Shown piece after piece: positions 5,153-7,189 of a stretch of 7,189 bases of DNA. Under the pieces are notes generated by a model. The model had not been told where the DNA came from. It worked only from the letters and a program-made list of their open reading frames with translations, and made no database searches. The position numbers and the translations under genes are program-made. Source of the DNA: Bacillota bacterium (GTDB lineage: Bacteria > Bacillota > Clostridia > Oscillospirales > Acutalibacteraceae). Each line of letters starts with the position of its first letter. The first letter of the stretch is position 1. The DNA is taken from contig WQTL01000403.1 in assembly GCA_009786275.1 (NCBI GenBank), positions 1 through 7,189 of the forward strand, given 5' to 3'.

Positions 5153-6494
5153 AGGTGTAGTCGATCACGCCCGCCCCTTCCGGGTATACCCGTCCGAAGA
5201 GCGCCGCGCCCGCCTCCTGTGTCATGGTGCTGAGCCCCAGGGTCCCCAGCTGCGCCTTGCTGTTCCACAGCTTCATGATCGCCTGGTGCTTCAGCGGAAC
5301 GCTCTGCGCGCGCACCCCCAGGCGGTAGCGGGACTCGTCCCGGAGGAGGGGGCTTTCGGGCCACACGGCGTAGCTGTGCAGCAGCAGGGGGGTCATCACC
5401 CCGGGGGAGAGGACCTGCCCATAGTATACCCAGCCGTCGGCGGGGTCGTAGAACCAGGCGTCCTCGGGCCGCGTCCATTCGGCGATGGGCCGCAGCCCGC
5501 CCGGCTGCAGGTTCACGGGGGCGGATTGGTCCTCGCTGAACTTGTGCACGCTGGCCTGGGTGACGTCCCACTGGTAGAATTCGTAGGAGAGCCCGGTGAG
5601 GGAGGGGGGCCTCTGCGTGGGCCGCCGGGGGGCGGTGCTGTCCACCGCGACGTGCAGCGGCTGGTAGGAGACCTTGCCCGCGTCGTTGATATAATAGAAG
5701 CCCGTGTAGCTGTAGATCACCATGCCCAAATCGTACTGCTCGATGTCCTCCGGCAGCAGCACGCTGATATCCGGGATAGGGGAATCGGGGTCGGCGATGA
5801 TGGTTTTTTTCTCGAAGACCAGCAGGCGGCCGCCGTCGCTGTCGCCCCCGGGCAGGCGGCGCGCGGGGAGCTTCTGCCCCAAGGCGTCCTCCCAACCGGC
5901 CCCCGCCTTGCAGAAGCCGCCGCTCACCAGTTGCTGCAGGGCCTCCTCCCGGGAGACCGTGCGGGGGCTCCAGGTTTCGCCGGGCTCGCGGAAGGGCCTG
6001 ACCGTCACTACGCGGCCGTTTTCGTCCCGGCTGGCGGTGAGGAGGGTCTCCTCCAGGCGCATGCGCAGCAGCACGGGCTCCGCGCCGGTGTGCACGGCGG
6101 CCACGGGCCTATCGTAGAGATAGCCCGGGGAGAGCTTCGTCTCGTCCCGGCGGTCCGGGTCCAGCACCGCCACCTCGTCCGCGCCGGGCAGGCGGCCCTC
6201 CAGGGTGCGCAGCATGGGCACGCCCTGCGCCATGATCGTCACCACGGCGCCCGTCACCGCCACGGCCAGGCAGGCCACCAGGACCGCCACATAGGGCCAG
6301 CGGCGCAGGGGCCGGGGCTCCTCCTTGCCCAGCGCGATATCCGCTTCGCGCCGCAGCGCGCGCAATCTGCGGGCGGCGACCCAGGAAACAAAGCGAAGCC
6401 GGGCGATGCCCAGCCGGAGGGTGACCGCCCCCTTGCGCGCGGGTTTGTCCCCGCGGGGGCCGGTGTTGCCGTCATATGAGGGCATGCCGTTCAC
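5130..6494 (-). CDS. Single-pass membrane protein with SipW-substrate-like ectodomain
   Basis: I do not recognise a named family with certainty. The 454 residues start with a basic cytoplasmic segment of about 65 aa. One membrane helix follows at about 67-90 (WPYVAVLVACLAVAVTGAVV), then an external domain of about 360 aa. Two stretches resemble proteins exported through SipW (TasA/CalY-like and related proteins). Around 119-149, LSPGYLYDRPVAAVHTGAEP is followed by LLRMRLEE, the pattern of an axial V-x-NTG-x-xP-x-YVR strand. Around 345-372, DAWFYDPADGWVYYGQVLSPG is like the WYYD...GYYYY...L-x-PG motif. The usual alternate signal peptide (an A-x-F-T/S-D end after the helix) is absent, so it probably stays membrane-anchored. 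The gene overlaps a SipW-like signal peptidase upstream by 23 bp and the kinase downstream. The start is GTG at 6494 or ATG at 6485; AAGGG is 2 nt from the first and 11 nt from the second, so neither is ideal. Confidence 0.75.
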   Translation of the reverse strand: MNGMPSYDGNTGPRGDKPARKGAVTLRLGIARLRFVSWVAARRLRALRREADIALGKEEPRPLRRWPYVAVLVACLAVAVTGAVVTIMAQGVPMLRTLEGRLPGADEVAVLDPDRRDETKLSPGYLYDRPVAAVHTGAEPVLLRMRLEETLLTASRDENGRVVTVRPFREPGETWSPRTVSREEALQQLVSGGFCKAGAGWEDALGQKLPARRLPGGDSDGGRLLVFEKKTIIADPDSPIPDISVLLPEDIEQYDLGMVIYSYTGFYYINDAGKVSYQPLHVAVDSTAPRRPTQRPPSLTGLSYEFYQWDVTQASVHKFSEDQSAPVNLQPGGLRPIAEWTRPEDAWFYDPADGWVYYGQVLSPGVMTPLLLHSYAVWPESPLLRDESRYRLGVRAQSVPLKHQAIMKLWNSKAQLGTLGLSTMTQEAGAALFGRVYPEGAGVIDYTYEKNDDE

Positions 6495-7189
6495 GTCCCT
6501 TGCGCTGCAGCCTCTTCCTCTTTTTCTTTTTCAGATCCGGGTGCTCCCTGTTCGCCCAGCGGCGCAGGGCCGCCGCCGAGACAAGCAGCGCCCCGGCCAG
6601 AATCGCCAACCCCCAGCCGTAGGCCTGGAGGAAGGAGATCACATAGCCCACCCCCGGCAGCACGGCCAGCTTCACGCCCAGGATGTGCGTGATGTTGATG
6701 AGCATGCTGTCCGGCCCGGCGTCCCCCCCGCGCTTGGTGCGGAACAGGGGGAGATCGTTGTCGTTGTTCTCCACGCGCTCGTGTACGATGCGGGTCAGGC
6801 GGGTGCCCGGCTCGCCGCGCACGGCATAGTAGGTAATGATATCCCCGGGATGGATTTTGTCGCTGGCCCGGGTAACGGTGACCAGCAGGGAGCCCCGCGG
6901 CACCTGTTTGAGCATGGCGTTGGTGGTCTCCACGAAGAAGCGCACCCCCAGCACGCCGTTGGAAGCGAAGGTATTCAGCAGCAGCATGACGCCCAGCAGG
7001 AAGCCGAGGGCCACCACGGCGCAGTAGAACCCGTTGGCGGTCCTGCGCAAATTGCCCGCCTGGCGGCGGGTCATGGGCGCGGGCGGCTCCTTCACCGGCG
7101 CGAGCACCTCCCCGGCCAGCTGGTCCACTTCCTCCACCAGAGCCTGCCCCCCCGGGGAAAGCCCGCCGGGCGGCTCCGCCGTTGGGGCG
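6472..7189 (-). CDS. SipW/ER-type signal peptidase I-like protein lacking the catalytic serine (5' end probably outside window)
   Basis: The frame is open to the window edge. The first start codon inside is GTG at 7137 (221 aa), and ATG at 7074 is another option; codons before 7137 look coding, so the gene may begin outside. Numbering from the GTG: membrane helix about 36-56, signal-peptidase core about 64-165, second helix about 173-192, then a very basic tail (DLKKKKRKRLQRKGRER). Core features are VPRGSLLVTV, HPGDIITYY, RIVHERVENN (H119 at the catalytic His position of HRIVE in SipW-type enzymes), FRTKRGGDAGPDSMLI (aspartates 139 and 143) and ILGVKLAVLPGVGYVISFL. The nucleophile motif, normally TGSMEP, reads TNAMLK, putting alanine (A74, codon 6916-6918) at the serine position. 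It may therefore not be an active peptidase. It is the first visible gene of a four-gene overlapping operon, and its A/G-rich 3' end lies just before the start of the next gene. Confidence 0.8.
   Translation of the reverse strand, partial: APTAEPPGGLSPGGQALVEEVDQLAGEVLAPVKEPPAPMTRRQAGNLRRTANGFYCAVVALGFLLGVMLLLNTFASNGVLGVRFFVETTNAMLKQVPRGSLLVTVTRASDKIHPGDIITYYAVRGEPGTRLTRIVHERVENNDNDLPLFRTKRGGDAGPDSMLINITHILGVKLAVLPGVGYVISFLQAYGWGLAILAGALLVSAAALRRWANREHPDLKKKKRKRLQRKGRERHALI

Noticed and set aside
4911..6479. 522-residue plus-strand open frame
   Set aside because: It lies antisense to the kinase and membrane-protein genes. Its His/Gln/Gly-rich composition is what GC-rich coding DNA gives on the opposite strand, and no family motif is visible.

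Overview
This is a GC-rich, densely coded window. The gene content suggests an endospore-former-like Firmicute, probably a high-GC clostridial lineage: a SigH-like sigma factor, a Ku/LigD repair pair, a SipW-type signal peptidase with a companion membrane protein, and an ECF-transporter S component beside a vitamin B6 kinase. The lineage is inferred from these families and from base composition. No rRNA, tRNA or CRISPR array was seen.

Layout, left to right. (1) 1-480, minus strand: the first 160 codons of a sigma-70-family factor. A near-perfect housekeeping promoter lies just upstream at 517-545. (2) 606-2816, minus strand: a three-domain DNA ligase D (phosphoesterase, ligase, polymerase). 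It is divergent from ku at 2848-3645, plus strand. Their starts are about 31 bp apart, and a 6-bp-arm palindrome covers the ligD start codon. Together they make up a complete two-protein bacterial non-homologous end-joining system. (3) 3688-3807: a compact palindromic repeat array between two convergent genes. It has 26-bp outer inverted repeats, and one unit can fold as an intrinsic terminator for ku. (4) 7189-3819, minus strand: four overlapping genes that read as one operon. In transcription order these are a SipW-like signal peptidase whose catalytic serine position is alanine (5' end beyond the window), a single-pass membrane protein with an ectodomain resembling SipW-dependent exported proteins, a pyridoxal/pyridoxamine kinase, and an ECF S component whose GTG start overlaps the kinase stop as GTGA.

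How they may work together: Ku holds DNA ends and recruits LigD, which trims, fills and seals them. The S component and kinase fit uptake and phosphorylation trapping of a B6 vitamer. Why an export-type pair shares a transcript with B6 salvage is not explained by the sequence. The most unusual points are the signal peptidase lacking its nucleophile, the alternative folds of the repeat array, and a second palindrome of similar design inside the ligD interdomain linker.
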